Position numbers and translations under genes: made by a program. The notes beneath the pieces are model-generated. The model was not told the origin of the DNA and did not search any database. It saw only the letters and a program-made list of their open reading frames with translations. A DNA stretch of 64,000 bases from Theristus sp. LFF4_11 (Eukaryota > Nematoda > Chromadorea > Monhysterida > Xyalidae): positions 23,975 through 87,974 of the forward strand of contig JASANC010003482.1 of assembly GCA_030248135.1 (NCBI GenBank), given 5' to 3'. Below are positions 37,801 through 49,178 of this stretch, in pieces (positions within the stretch are counted from its first letter, which is position 1; every line of letters begins with the position of its first letter).

Positions 37801-39718
37801 TATCTTTCATTTTGGCACCGAGACTCAATGCGCGCACGGATAGCACGTGCATGCAGAACGCTGGAATTCAAAATTGGGTCCAAGTTCCGTAAATAAAGCC
37901 GGGTAACTTAGGCTGCTTTGAATTGCCACATAGGGATTGAAACTGGTTTCCTTTCTACGTATGCAATCGCATACAGTCGCAGAATTAAAAAAAAATCGCT
38001 ATAATAAACTCGCACAGACCTGTTTTACAGCGCCGACGACCGCCTGATAGAAATAGGCGACCATGCAGAGCGGCAGCAGAAACTGCAGCACCACCGCGCA
38101 CAGTGCGTACACGCGCCGCAGCAATTGGCCGCGCGGTCCCGTCTCCGTCCAGACCTGATACGACGAGAGTGAACGCTATGGCAACTGAGTCCACAAAGTT
38201 TAACAACAACATTTTGTTTTTTGTTGTTTTTTTGCGTTTTATTATGTTGGAATTTTTATTAGGCGATGTTTTTAGCCAAGGCTAACCCTAAGAGGCGTAC
38301 AGAACGCCGTCGAATAGGGCGCTCATCGAGTTTTCTCTCTCATTCAGTGCCTATACACCACTCGGCGGGGCTCGATTCCCCGAACGCACAGACAATAAAT
38401 AGTCTAACGAGCCACCACCAAGTCACGAGGGTGTCAAATGAATACAAACACTACAAACATATAATCAGCGCAAAGCACGAAAAAAATGTAAACAACCTCA
38501 ATGCAGAACGTGCCGCAGAATGGATAAACTTCGATGTAACTTTGGAAGTACGTCGGCGCACCGCACATGAACATGATCACGGCTGTGTAATGACAACAGA
38601 GATTGCCATAATGAACGTACAGTCGAACTCAAAATTATAGGCAATCAGCTGATTGGTTGTTGATCACGTGAGGCATGTTTTTTGTGCAGGTGGAGGCGGA
38701 GTCTGTCCTGATACAGAAAGCCATGCATCACGTGATGACCAACGACTCAGGTGATTACTTTTAATTTCTAGTTCATCTGTAAACTATGTATTGATCAGCG
38801 AACATGATAATAAATAATGGGCAACAGTTGTCATACCAGCAGTCGCGAGAAAAATGGCGGCCAACTTCAGGTTGCTTGGTCGACTGTTCTTGCGAAGCAC
38901 TATGGCACGATATCGATCGTAGCCGATGCCGGCCATCACGTACGTCGACGTGTACAACGTGGAACCCTGTGGCAGTAAAAGCTCGTTTGCACGTGCAGTA
39001 TGCGCATACGACACAGCACGGCACGGCACGGCACGTCACGTCACTTTAGGTTCCGTGTTATTGCATACTATCGTTCATACCTGTCGTACGTCGACGTACG
39101 TTTGCAGCTCCAGTTTTTACACAAGAAAGGCAAGGGAGTCATGTAAATCAAACAATGCTCGGTTCATCCGCTACCAGCAACACAATTGTTTTCAATCGTG
39201 CTCGCATGTATTTTGATGTGCATATTTCTCGTTTCGCCAGTTGACTTTCAGTTGTACGTATAACGTACACTGTAAGCTGTACACTGTACAAGTGCTTGCT
39301 GTTAGCTGGTTTTACTGAAAAAAAACGAACGATCACCACACCTCGCGCAGATTTGGAAAAAACCGACCAACGAACGAACCTGCGCGGCCGGCAGCAGTTT
39401 ACACGGCCAATAGCCGAGGTTCCATACGACTGCGGTCGTCGCCCACGGCGTCACGACGCCGCTGGTGATGATCAGGAATAAATCGGTGACGGCAAGCACG
39501 AAGATCGACCACTGGTGAATGTTGTGCAACTTGCGGTGACGCGCGATCGCGTAGATCACGAACACGTTCATCAGCACCGACACGACGACGGTGACCGAGT
39601 AGACGAGCATGATCAACAGCCGAATGGCCGGCTTGAACGTGACGTCGTTCGAGACGCTCATTAGCATTTCGATCTGCATGCACGTGCCGTTTGCGTCGTC
39701 TGTGTCGTTGCTGTCCAT
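34841..39718 (-). CDS. Rhodopsin-class peptide GPCR with very long third intracellular loop
   Basis: Seven coding exons in phase, 756 residues from MDSND: 39380-39718, 38837-38966, 38497-38582, 38020-38154, 37000-37627, 35687-36408, 34841-35071. The N-terminus has two N-glycosylation sequons (NDT, NGT). TM1-TM3 run through LLIMLVYSVTVVVSVLMNVFVIY, FVLAVTDLFLIIT and CKLLPAAQ, with DRYR at about residue 130 and the ECL2 cysteine in VYPFCGTFC. TM5 is ALCAVVLQFLLPLCMVAYFY, TM6 VLVTFTALWLPFVVFGLM, TM7 HWLAMWSTITNPFLYGFMN (NPxxY). The HWLAM…NPFLYGFMN ending is typical of NPY/tachykinin/RFamide-type receptors; the ligand is not predictable. Exons 5-6 give a third intracellular loop of about 450 residues, rich in Ser, Thr, Asn and acidic runs, far above the usual 20-60. 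An acceptor just upstream of the ATG implies a 5' untranslated exon beyond 39740. Confidence 0.88.
35250..35352. mobile_element. Palindromic hairpin, family B (GPCR intron)
   Basis: CCTGAAGCAGTATTTAGTGA-type arm, a TATGTTTTTTAAAAAACATA loop-proximal stem, then the complement ending TTCATGAATGTCC. It is nearly a full hairpin over about 100 bp. Copies are at 25647, 29453 and 36838. Confidence 0.75.
35463..35686. mobile_element. Palindromic MITE, family C, at a GPCR 5' splice site
   Basis: A 224-bp element with TGACGTCA in both arms. On the minus strand it begins TATTGTGGATTTATTCAAAC directly after the last exon base plus G. The donor of the exon ending at 35687 (ATG|GTATTGTGG) is therefore formed by the element's terminal repeat. 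Compare the same terminus at 28376 and 45474. Confidence 0.8.
36838..36941. mobile_element. Palindromic hairpin, family B (GPCR intron)
   Basis: TTCATGAAGCAGTATTTAGT arm and AATACTGTTTCATGAATGCC counterpart around a short loop; same family as 35250-35352. Confidence 0.75.
38255..38430 (-). mobile_element. tRNA-derived SINE, copy 2 (GPCR intron)
   Basis: The same body as 27560-27735: GGCGATGTTTTTAGCCAAGG, CGTACAGAACGCCGTCGA, GTGCCTATACACCACTCGGC and GCTCGATTCCCCGAACGCAC (B-box-like on the minus strand). The A-box side is more decayed. Confidence 0.7.
38618..38781. mobile_element. Palindromic MITE, family A (GPCR intron), well-preserved ends
   Basis: It starts TACAGTCGAACTCAAAATTA, then AGGCAATCAGCTGATTGG and GATCACGTGAGGCATG. 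It ends with CATGCATCACGTGATGACC and a terminal …GTTCATCTGTA. TA at both ends fits Tc1/mariner-type targeting. Confidence 0.8.
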
Positions 39719-39784
39719 TGTTGTTTCTCGAGCAACCTGCAATGCGCTGTGCACCAGTCGTCTGCACACATTTGCTCTGATAAA

Positions 39785-39938
39785 TGCAGTCGAACGCTAA
39801 ATGAAAGGCAATCAGCTGGTTGACTGGTGATCACGTGATACAGTTGCTGTAACGGTGGAGTTTGTGCTGCCACAGAAAGCATGCATCACGTGATCGCCAA
39901 CCAGTCAGGTGGTTGCCTATAAGTCGAATTCGACTGTA
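39785..39938. mobile_element. Palindromic MITE, family A (upstream of GPCR start)
   Basis: Ends TGCAGTCGAACGC and complement of TACAGTCGAATTC, with AGGCAATCAGCTGGTTGACTGG, GATCACGTGATAC and CATGCATCACGTGATCGCC inside. It lies about 70 bp beyond the GPCR start codon, probably in the 5' intron or promoter. Confidence 0.8.
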
Positions 39939-40146
39939 TGAATAGCTGCACTTTGAAAACAATACGTGCAACAGTAATGGGATTTTTTTTCAAAAGTTGC
40001 TTTTACTCATGCAGCTTTATTCGCACACGCACGGTTAGATAATGTCGACAAGCGGCTCTTTTCGGAACGGTGCGTCTCGCAAATCTCGCAACAAACAGGT
40101 GCTTTACAAAATAGCACATACGCATTTGCGTGTTAGTGTACTATTG

Positions 40147-40577
40147 CATACCGTATTACCTCTATTAAACCCCCATGGGGGTTTATTTCTTCAGCGACTG
40201 CTGGGGGTGGGGGTTTTTTTTTGGGGGGGGTTTATTGGGGGGGGTGTTTGGGGGGGATTTTTTTGGGGGGGGGAGGGGGGGAAAATACCTTTACGGTGGG
40301 GGGGGGGGGGGGAATTCCTTTTCTTTTTCTCGTTTTTTTCTTTTGGTGCTCTTTTTTTGTGGTATTTTTGTCGCGTCTCCCCTCTGGGGGGCTTTTGGTA
40401 GTATAATTTCACAATTGTCACTGGCTTCTGCCTTGTACTGCGGGTGTGTGTGTGTTTGTACTGGTTTTTTGTAATTAACCCTGGGGGGTGGGGGTTGGGG
40501 GGGGGGTTGGGTTGTGTGGGGGGGGGGGGGGGGGGTTGTTTTGGGGGGGGGGTGTGGGGGGGGGGGGGGGGGGGGTA
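40147..40577. repeat. G-homopolymer-rich dispersed element
   Basis: It starts CATACCGTATTACC…AACCCCCATGGGGGTTTATT and ends in G-runs and GTATACGCAATAGTG. Left and right flanks (TACTATTGCATACC and the complement of TACACTATTGCGTATACC) are inverted relative to each other. It contains many G7-G16 runs. The internal stretch with GGTAGTATAATTTCACAATT matches 2900-2930 on the other strand. Confidence 0.65.
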
Positions 40578-42180
40578 TACGCAATAGTGTACGACTGTAA
40601 TTACTTTGCATTTAGATTGTGCGCCGCCGTTTCATTTGAGTGGGCGATGTGTAACAGCTCAAACTTCATTTCGGAGCCGTTATGTTTGTGAGCAATCATC
40701 AAGTGGCATAACATGTTTGTTGCGCACTCGAATTTCACCGACACCCTTCGCTTGATTTCGATGTCTCGATTCTTGATAAAAGCACATCTCGATTTGTGAT
40801 GACTAATGGACTCACATTATGTGCGGCAAAATTATCCGCGCGTCAACTAACGTATATGCTCACAATGCGAGGCACAAACCTTGACGGCTTGTGGTGCAAA
40901 TAACAAAAGGTAACGTCAGTAGTGGAGCAAAAAGCAAATCAACAACTTTTTTACTCAGTATCGATGAGTCAGTTGCTTGTACCGTATCTTTGAGTGTGTG
41001 TGCACTTCGTTCATTCATGTTGCAAGTAAAGCTTGCAACAGCATGCAAATTTCAATGAATGTGAAAAATAAACCAAAAATCATGCAGCGACAGAATCATT
41101 TTTAGCGGAGTTTGCTTTGTGGCGAGCCGATCAACTCGAATATTTGCGGGGTCTGTTCTCTGAGCTTGAAACAAATCGCCAACTGATTGCGATTAAGCAA
41201 TCTGGATATCCTTCAAAGATTTCTTGAAGTTTTGCAGTTGGGTCGTGAAGCTCAAATGATTCTTGAGTGTTGTTGGACTTCTGAAAAACCAACTTCGTTG
41301 GCTTGGTGCACTTGGGCTATATTTGCCATGTTTGTTCAACAAATCAACGCTCTCGAAATTCAACTTTTGGCGAATGGATGTATTTACCGTATATCTAAAG
41401 ATTTCTGTATTCCTTAGAAACTTTTTCTATAAAGTAACTTCAAATCTGACTCCGACCTTTTCAAATTTCAACTCTGCTTCCAATCTTCGATTGCACAAAA
41501 AGTGCGAACAAATTTCTTCTGGCATTTTGTTGGTATGCATTAAACGAAAGGAACTTTGAATACCAACACTGAGGAACATTGTATTGCCTCAAAAGCATCA
41601 TATGGCCTAACAAAATCATCACGCGCAGTTGTAAAACAAAACATGTTGACAAGTCAAATATGCCGAAGTAACCTGATCCACGAAACACGGAACTGAAACA
41701 GTCCTTCACCTAGCACTAACAATCCGATCACATATTTCGCTACAGAGGTTCCGCGTGAAATCTCTGATGATTAACGGCAATGCCAGCTTCTACGAGGCAC
41801 CGTGACAACTCCAGTCAGCCTGCTGCTGTGTGCAGTTAATGCCAACGGCTGAGAAGGCGCTTACCAGGGTGCTCGAATCGATGTCCCTGTGCGAAATTGG
41901 ACAAATCACAAAAAAAACGCTGAGAAATACAGTTGAAAGGTTAATCTAAACAACCTTTAGCTGTCTTGGTTTTTTTTGGTCCCTTCAACAAATAACAATA
42001 AAATAGCGCTGCGAATTGTACACTGTGCAGTTGAAAAGTTAATCAAGACAACTTTTAGCTGTCTTTGGTTATATTGGCCTGGCCCCTTCATAGATTTGCT
42101 CAGGGCGCACCAATGCCGCCTTTTTTCGTTCTCCTAAACCTGAACAGTGATTGGGCACTGCATTGGACATCGAGCACCAA
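40578..42180. other. Intergenic, no gene recognised
   Basis: It lies between the GPCR 5' side and the M4 protease stop codon. ORFs at 41187-41559 (plus) are short and give no family signal. It should hold the protease 3' UTR near 42180. Confidence 0.35.
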
Positions 42181-45100
42181 TCAGCAGAGGGACAATTCGA
42201 CTGCGCACACTAACGAATAGTCCTCGTAGAAGTACAAGCCCTGTTTCAAATCGTCCAACGCCCGCAGCGTCAGCTGTGCCGCCTGCGCAAAGTTCGTCAG
42301 CGGGCCCCAGTAGCGGGTGCAGGCCACGTAAAACACGTCGTAGGCCGTTTGCGCGTTGTCGCCGAGTCCTTGCGAACTGTGTGTGTGAAGTTTGGAACAC
42401 AACGACATTTCAGTGCTGAATGGTGCTTTGAATGAACTGTCTGCGTCGGCTATAGTGAACACTGCACTCACGTGAACAGATAAAACGCCTTGTTGAATAT
42501 ACCGGACGATTTGTGCACGGACAGCGCGCTGCTATACTGACTGTAGTGCGAGATCTGCGGCGACACCGGACTGGACATGCTGCGCAGACCGTTGGTCGTC
42601 TGTGATTGCACATCATGTGTATTTGTTGCTCATTTTTTGGCGTTTAGGACATGGAAACACAGTATGTGACACAATCAAAAACGATAGGTTTGTTCAAATA
42701 TAAAAAGTAAACTGGCTGAGAGAAGAAGAAACTCAAGCGACCACAGTTGCGCCATTTCTCCATGTTTCACCTTTGTGATGTCCTGTCCAACGTCCCAGCT
42801 GCGCACGGCGCCATGCACGTGGTGCTCAGCGGCCTTGCCCGTCATGTCGGCGAACGCCTCGTTCACGCCGCCCGATTCTCCTGATCAGAGGCGTTTAGAA
42901 AAATTTCGATCGATGAAACATTTCCTGGTGTGGTTTCATATCCACACTCCATGTCATGCAAATTGATAAATTTCACAGAAAAAAACACACTTTTCCAATT
43001 TCGAAAATAGAAAAATCAAGCAGTCGAAACCAAAAACAACGTGCCATATCTATTTTAAGCCTCACAAAAAATGCCAACAACCGCGACCGCGACGGCGTAG
43101 TGGCACGTGGTGCGTGCGCATCCACTACTAAAAATGCCATTGAACAAGCCATTCTGCGTGCCACCAAAGATCATACCATTATTTGCGTTTAGCTTTATTT
43201 CAAACTTTCGCACGCGGAATAGTACGGCATGAGTTTCAACGCCATTTATGTTCAACGGCATTTCTTTCACTGACGCCAGTTTTGGCGCATGATCAACATC
43301 ATGACAGTCCACACAACCATCATTGTCAACACGAACCATTGTAGGCGAGCTGGCTGGTCGCTCGTATGAGGCCGTGCGCGAGTTCGTGCGCGACAATGTC
43401 CAGACTGACGAACGTGTGATAGGCGGCCGCGTTGCCGTCGCCGAATATGACCGACCACTGCGACGGCTCGAACCACGCCGCCGCGTACTGACTGCCGTAG
43501 TGCACCTTGACAGTGACCGGGCGTCTGTCGGTGGTGCCCGTCATACGCCACACTGGCTCCTCGTAGCTGCGTGCGTGCGCTCGGTTTTGTTGTTTTTGGT
43601 GCGGTGTGTGAGATGCACGCGTTATGTGGACTACGGGCCAACGCCAAGCGACTATTATCAATTCATTTTTTCAAGTGTCAAGTGACCCCCATATACCGAT
43701 AGTCAAACATTTCCGATACGCTGGTTGCAAAACTCATTGCGTCGTTCACTGCCGAGTACGCGCCGTTGATTTCGTCGGCGTTCTGAATGCGAAATAGGAG
43801 TTCTCGTACAAACTGCAGTTCATCTGGCTAATAAATACAACCAGTTGATTGGTTGGTTGCACAGACGTGCAGGCATTGCTGTGGAGAGTAGTTTGCCTGT
43901 ACAGGTTGCGTGCATCAACTGCACTGGAGAACAAAACGGAGATTACAGGAAAAGGAGATTACATTATGTTGGATATCACGGATAGGTATTGCAATGATCA
44001 ATCAACCATAATCAACTATAGTACAGGTCTAATAAATCCTACTTGCGGCATGGAACACTGAAAATTGACGGCATTCGCGGCGGAGAACGTCCAGCTTTGC
44101 TCGAGATTAACGGCCGATGCAAACTGATTGCTCATGGCGCACTGGCCGCTCGTTAGCTCCGTCACCAGCAAGTGGCTGCGATCTTGTCCGTAGTGGTGTT
44201 GGCCTGAGGAAAGGCAGTTTCTTAGTGTTTTCATAAAATCAAGAAAACAATCGTGTGACAATTGAATTCGTTGACAATAACCGATTTTCTCATTGCCACC
44301 CGGTCCCGTGCCAATGTAGTCTTCGCTTCCAGTCTGCAAGTCGTCGAAGGTTTCGAGCACCTGCGAAAATTAAAAAGAGTTTGAAAACTTTATTATTCAA
44401 ATGACTTTGAATATACAACGCACATTGCAGTGATTTACGTTTTTTCTCATTTTACCTCCAGCGTATTGGCGTCAACAATTCGGACAGTTTTCGTTGGGCC
44501 ATGTCCATTTCCAGCATCCAACACTTCGAGAAGATATGCAATCTGAAAATTTTGTGTTCTTGTCTTTGATCAATTGTTGAATAGATTGTGATCAAATTGC
44601 TGAAAAAAATACTTTTGGAAAATTATTTGACGACAGCAGGTAACAAATTAATTACAACCGTCAGTACCTTTGCAGTCAGGTGGTCGTTTTTGTCAACATA
44701 AATGATCGTTTCTCCAGAGGAATGAACCGGATTATCCGCCGCGTCCACCAGCTTTTTCAACTCCTTGTCTGGCCTGTATTTGCCGGGTGTGATTTTTGGC
44801 AGGTCAACGTCAATATCCAGAAACGCCTGATAGGATAGGAAAGCGTAATAAAGCCTTTCATAATGCCGTGCTATGATTTTTACCCGCTATGTAAAAACTC
44901 TTTTTTACATCGCCGATAATTTTCTCCTGAGCGGGTATCGTAACGTTTCTTTTTGGCAGGCCCGTTTTTCGATCGATCAACGTTTTCGTGTGCTCCTCAA
45001 TGCGGATGTCCGTGAGCTGGCTGCCGTAAACGCGCAGGTCCTGAAATTAAAAAAAAATTCTTGTTGAACATAAATTTCGTCAAAACGTAAGTCCGAACTC

Positions 45101-45880
45101 TGAAGTGAATTTCCGATTGTCAAAAAAACTCATTTCATGTCCATTTTATGTAGTACAATGTACCTGATATTCCTGTTCAGCTCTTGTGATTTTCGTTTTC
45201 CCCTTGTCAGTTGTTCCCTTGTTGCTGAGGCGCAACGCGTTTCCTTTCGAATCCTTTTTCGACTTCTTGTGATCTGTGACAGTCACGTCATTATGTGCGC
45301 GTTATAAGTTTTCAAAGTTTATAATTTTCACATACATAATAACGACCAACTCTATAATATATCGAACTAGCTGATTGGTTGGTGGTCACGTGATGCATTT
45401 ATTCTGCGCAAACTAAACTCCGCCTCCACAGCAATTGATGCACAGATCGCGTGCATCAATCAACCAATCAACTATTGTGGATTTATTCAAATGTGTCTGG
45501 ACTAAAAGGACGTCATTTGCTTTAAAAACGCTCGTTTGTCAAAGTACAGACACTAAAATTTCAGTTTGGTGTGACTGATACGACATTCACCATTTGTTGA
45601 CGAGAAGAAATAGGCTAAACGGAAAGTCTGGTTTGCTGTGAACGACAAGCGCATGTTTTGCGGCACATGACGTCATTTCAGTGGGAGACGTTTGAAAAAA
45701 TATGTCATAGTTGAATATATACTGCAATCAACAAGATGCCTCACCGGTTGTTGCAAGCTCATTCAGACCGTCTTTGATGTGCTGGTTAGGTCGATCCTTT
45801 TTCACTCGCTCAACTTTCGCACCGTCTGAGTTTAACGCCGTCAAAGCTGCGGACACCAAAAACAGCAACAAGAGGTTCAT
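42181..45880 (-). CDS. Secreted M4 (thermolysin-type) zinc metalloprotease precursor
   Basis: Twelve exons join in phase to 537 residues from MNLLLLFLVSAALTALN (signal peptide): 45745-45880, 45164-45273, 44909-45040, 44668-44826, 44456-44542, 44282-44360, 44043-44203, 43697-43782, 43337-43566, 42771-42880, 42472-42599, 42181-42376. An in-frame ATG 12 codons earlier (45916) would bury the signal peptide. Residues about 45-210 are the inhibitory propeptide (FTP type: VYGSQLTD, IIYVDKNDHLTAKIAYLLEV). The catalytic domain begins around GTGPGGNEKIG. The zinc ligands are HELAH (377-381) and E401 in GGVNEAFADM, spaced 20 residues from the second His exactly as in thermolysin. The catalytic His is in SVHKSSGIFNKAFY (H459). 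All active-site residues are present, so an active secreted endopeptidase is predicted. M4 enzymes are chiefly bacterial; an intron-rich animal gene is unusual. Confidence 0.93.
45341..45710. mobile_element. Composite: family A MITE abutting family C MITE (M4 intron 1)
   Basis: Family A (45341 to about 45473) has CTAGCTGATTGGTTGGTGG and CAACCAATCAACTA. Its right end runs directly into TATTGTGGATTTATTCAAAT, the terminus of an inverted family C copy. That copy extends to about 45708 with ACGTCATTTGC and TGACGTCATTTCAGTGGGA. One element appears to have inserted at the end of the other. Confidence 0.7.
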
Positions 45881-46479
45881 GACTCTGTGCAGAGCAGGTT
45901 GTTCACAGAAATCCAATAAGGAATTTGAAAATGAAAACGCTCCAGCTGGTCTTTCGAAAATGAGACTACGCTTCGAAAACTAATAGAAGTGTGGGTGTGC
46001 CAGTAGTGATCTAGTCGTCACTGACCAGCATGGTTCCATTTGTCCTAGATTCGACAAAATTACAAATGATCGAAGCGTCATGTCGTTTTGAACAGATTTT
46101 ATTAAAACATGTTGTTTGATTTCGTGTGTTTCAAGTTTCAATAATGCCAAGTAATACGAAGCATAAAGCGCTGTTTTGTTGCGATATGAACAATGGCAGG
46201 TGATATTATTTTTATTTGTATCAAGGCAACGTTGCAATGTTGTTGTGGGTATGGTGGACATTGCATGTGGATATGGCACACATGTGGAGAAACTAAAAAT
46301 GACCAATTGAACATCTACAATGTACTGGATTGCTCCCGCCGGGGGCCGGGGGCATATTGGGCTGGGCTCCACTGGGCTAGGGGCAGTATTTGCCCATTTC
46401 CGCCGGAGTTTGGTAATTGGCATCTTAGGGTTTTCGGAACCGGTGCGATGAAAAAGTAAACTGTCCTATTGGATGTGAG

Positions 46480-46669
46480 GAGGGGGGGGGGGGGTTTAAA
46501 GGGCGGGGAAGGAGGAGGGGGGGGGGGGTGTTAAAAAAACAAAAAATATTTTTTTTTTAAAAAGAGAAAAAAAAAAAAAATGGTTTTTTTTTTAAAATTT
46601 GAAATTTTTTTTTTAGGAAAATTTTGGTTGAAAAATTTTTTTTTAGAGGGGGTGTGGGGTGGGGGGGGT

Positions 46670-46713
<44 letters not shown>

Positions 46714-46792
46714 TGGGGCAGGGAGGGGGGGGGGCGGGGGGCGGGGGCGGGGGGGGAAGGGGGGGGGGGGGGGGGGGGGGGGATATTGTTTT
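46480..46792. repeat. Extreme G-homopolymer / A-T homopolymer tract
   Basis: It contains an uninterrupted G run of more than 40 bases around 46670-46710, further G10-G20 runs, and long A and T runs between. Large G-quadruplex potential. Long homopolymers are also the least reliable part of an assembly, so exact lengths should be treated with caution. Confidence 0.85.
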
Positions 46793-46836
46793 TTTTTAAA
46801 TAAGGTGTTGTTTTTTTTGGGGATGAAAACAAAACA

Positions 46837-46946
46837 CGCCGCACGGCCAAAATGCGCCGCAAGGGAAGCACGCCGCATGCCAAAATGCGCCGCAACAAAA
46901 TCCAAACGGCAAATAAGAAATACGCCGCAAGAAATAAACACGCCGC
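46837..46946. repeat. GCGGCG-rich minisatellite, left arm of a 3.4-kb inverted pair
   Basis: Repeated (A)CGCCGCA-AAAAT words: CCAAAATGCGCCGCAAGGGA then GCACGCCGCATGCCAAAATG. The same order and text occurs reversed at 50090-50200. The two arms enclose the 367-bp satellite. Confidence 0.75.
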
Positions 46947-47399
46947 AGTTTTTAGAAATTTGTTTTTGGCGGTTAAGTAAGCTGTCAGCAATCCCAATCC
47001 AATCCCATTTTCATAGAAATAGATTGAAAAAACTTCTTTTTGTCTCATTTTAGGTCGCCAACCCCAGAATATATTTTACAGATACGCGGGAATTCAAAAT
47101 TGGTTTATGGTAGCTGACGAAAGACGCCGATGCTTGAAGAACATTGAACAAACAGAGCGAAAGTTTCTGAAATATTCAAGTTTACCTCTATTTCTGTGAA
47201 GTGAACCAATCAATCTCAATCACCTTTTTCATTTTTCGTTCCGCTTTGCCGCAAATTGCAATCTCGGACTGGAACACAAAGCCGTTCTACTTCTCGCTTT
47301 GCCCAGCCCAACTCCTTTTAATTTGACGGCGAAAATTATTGTCAATGCGACGACAATGCCAACCGTAGTCAAGATTTTTTGATTTTATTGCAGACAAAA

Positions 47400-49012
47400 A
47401 AGTTGTGCGCCGACCTGTCACGCGACTCTGCCGGCGCTGTGCTCAACCGATTTCAACGATCTACGGCTCAATCAACTCAGAAAACAACCGGCAACACGTC
47501 AACGTGTCGTTTGTGGTTTGTTTCGGCGGTTTTTTAAAAATCGACAAAATTCCAAACCACCATAAATTGGTGTTGTGTGTTTTTTCACGAATTTTTTATT
47601 GCACACAAACAAATGTTGAATAAAACAAAAACCAACTACAAACGACACATCATCGTGTTCCGGATGCTCTGCTGAGTTGATTGAGCCGTCGATCGTCAAA
47701 ATCGGTCGAGGAAATCGTGATCTAGGCGACGTTATGTGTTGGCAAATGATGCATTTCACGACATGTGTGTTGTGCGCCGACCTGTCAGGCGACTCTGCCG
47801 GCGCTGTGCTCGACCGATTTCGACGATCGACGGCTCAATCAACTCAGCAAACAACCGGCAACACGTCAATGTGTCGTTTGTGGTTTGTTTCGGCGGTTTT
47901 TTAAAAATCGACAAAATTCCAAACCACCATAAATTGGTGTTGTGTGTTTTTTCACGAATTTTTTATTGCACACAAACCAATGTTGAACAAAACAAAAACC
48001 AACTACAAACGACACATCATCGTGTTCCGGATGCTCTGCTGAGTTGATTGAGCCGTTGATCGTCAAAATCGGTCGAGGAAATCGTGATCTAGGCGACGTT
48101 ATGTGTTGGCAAATGATGCATTTCACGACATGTGTGTTGTGCGTCGATCTGTCACGCGACTCTGCCGGCGCTGTGCTCGACCGATTTCGACGATCGACGG
48201 CTCAATCAACTCAGCAAACAACCGGCAACACGTCAATGTGTCGTTTGTGGTTTGTTTCGGCGGTTTTTTAAAAATCGACAAAATTCCAAACCACCATAAA
48301 TTGGTGTTGTGTGTTTTTTCACGAATTTTTTATTGCACACAAACCAATGTTGAACAAAACAAAAACCAACTACAAACGACACATCATCGTGTTCCGGATG
48401 CTCTGCTGAGTTGATTGAGCCGTCGATCGTCAAAATCGGTCGAGGAAATCGTGATCTAGGCGACGTTATGTGTTGGCAAATGATGCATTTCACGACATGT
48501 GTGTTGTGCGCCGACCTGTCAGGCGACTCTGCCGGCGCTGTGCTCAACCGATTTCGACGATCGACGGCTCAATCAACTCAGCAAACAACCGGCAACACGT
48601 CAATGTGTCGTTTGTGGTTTGTTTCGGCGGTTTTTTAAAAATCGACAAAATTCCAAACCACCATAAATTGGTGTTGTGTGTTTTTTCACAAATTTTTTAT
48701 TGCACACAAACAAATGTTGAATAAAACAAAAACCAACTACAAACGACACTTCATCGTGTTCCGGATGCTCTGCTGAGTTGATTGAGCCGTCGATCGTCGA
48801 AATCGGCTGAGTAAATCGTGATCTAGGCGACGTTATGTGTTGGCAAATAATGCATTTCACGACATGTGTGTTGTGCGCCGACCTGTCAGGCGACTCTGCC
48901 GGCGCTGTGCTCGACCGATTTCGACGATCGATAGCTCAATCAACTCAGCAAAGCATCGGGAACACGGTGATATGTTGTTTGTGGTTTGTTTCGGCGGTTT
49001 GTTTTGTTTTCA
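47400..49012. repeat. 367-bp satellite, about 4.4 tandem copies
   Basis: Landmark ACATGTGTGTTGTGCG recurs at 47761, 48128, 48495 and 48862, exactly 367 bp apart, with very few differences between copies. The first copy is cut on the left (about 47400) and the last one breaks off near 49012. Open frames of 75-104 codons on both strands repeat with the unit but shift frame (367 is not a multiple of three), so they are not a repeated gene. Confidence 0.9.
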
Positions 49013-49178
49013 TAGAGAAAAGTGAAGCAACGTCTTTGCAATCAGTGCGCGCGCGTGTGACATATTTTTTACGACTGTTTTTTTCTTATGAAAACTAAAC
49101 TTCATTTGCCGAGTTACACATGTGCTTGTAGCCTAGAAGCTGGCCTTTCGATCGACACCAACCACAGCTCGTGGGGTT
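49009..49178. repeat. Direct repeat, copy 1 (pairs with 49560-49728)
   Basis: CATAGAGAAAAGTGAAGCAA through GGCCTTTCGATCGACACCAA and CCACAGCTCG, about 170 bp, nearly identical to the second copy about 550 bp away. It begins where the 367-bp array ends. Confidence 0.85.

Noticed and set aside
40042..40611. Gly- and Pro-rich frames of 61-119 codons
   Set aside because: Same cause: G-homopolymer element read in several frames on both strands.
41187..41559. Overlapping 76- and 98-codon frames, possible transposase remnant
   Set aside because: Leu-rich text without a recognisable catalytic motif or flanking repeats.
46531..47048. Poly-Pro / poly-Gly open frames across the G tract
   Set aside because: Translation of homopolymeric G/C runs; no start context or conserved residues.
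47400..49012. CRISPR-like array
   Set aside because: Units are 367 bp and contiguous, with no alternating short repeats and unique spacers; the genome is eukaryotic.
47405..49098. Series of similar 75-104-codon frames on both strands
   Set aside because: They are the 367-bp satellite read in rotating frames; the unit length is not a multiple of three, so no repeated protein is encoded.
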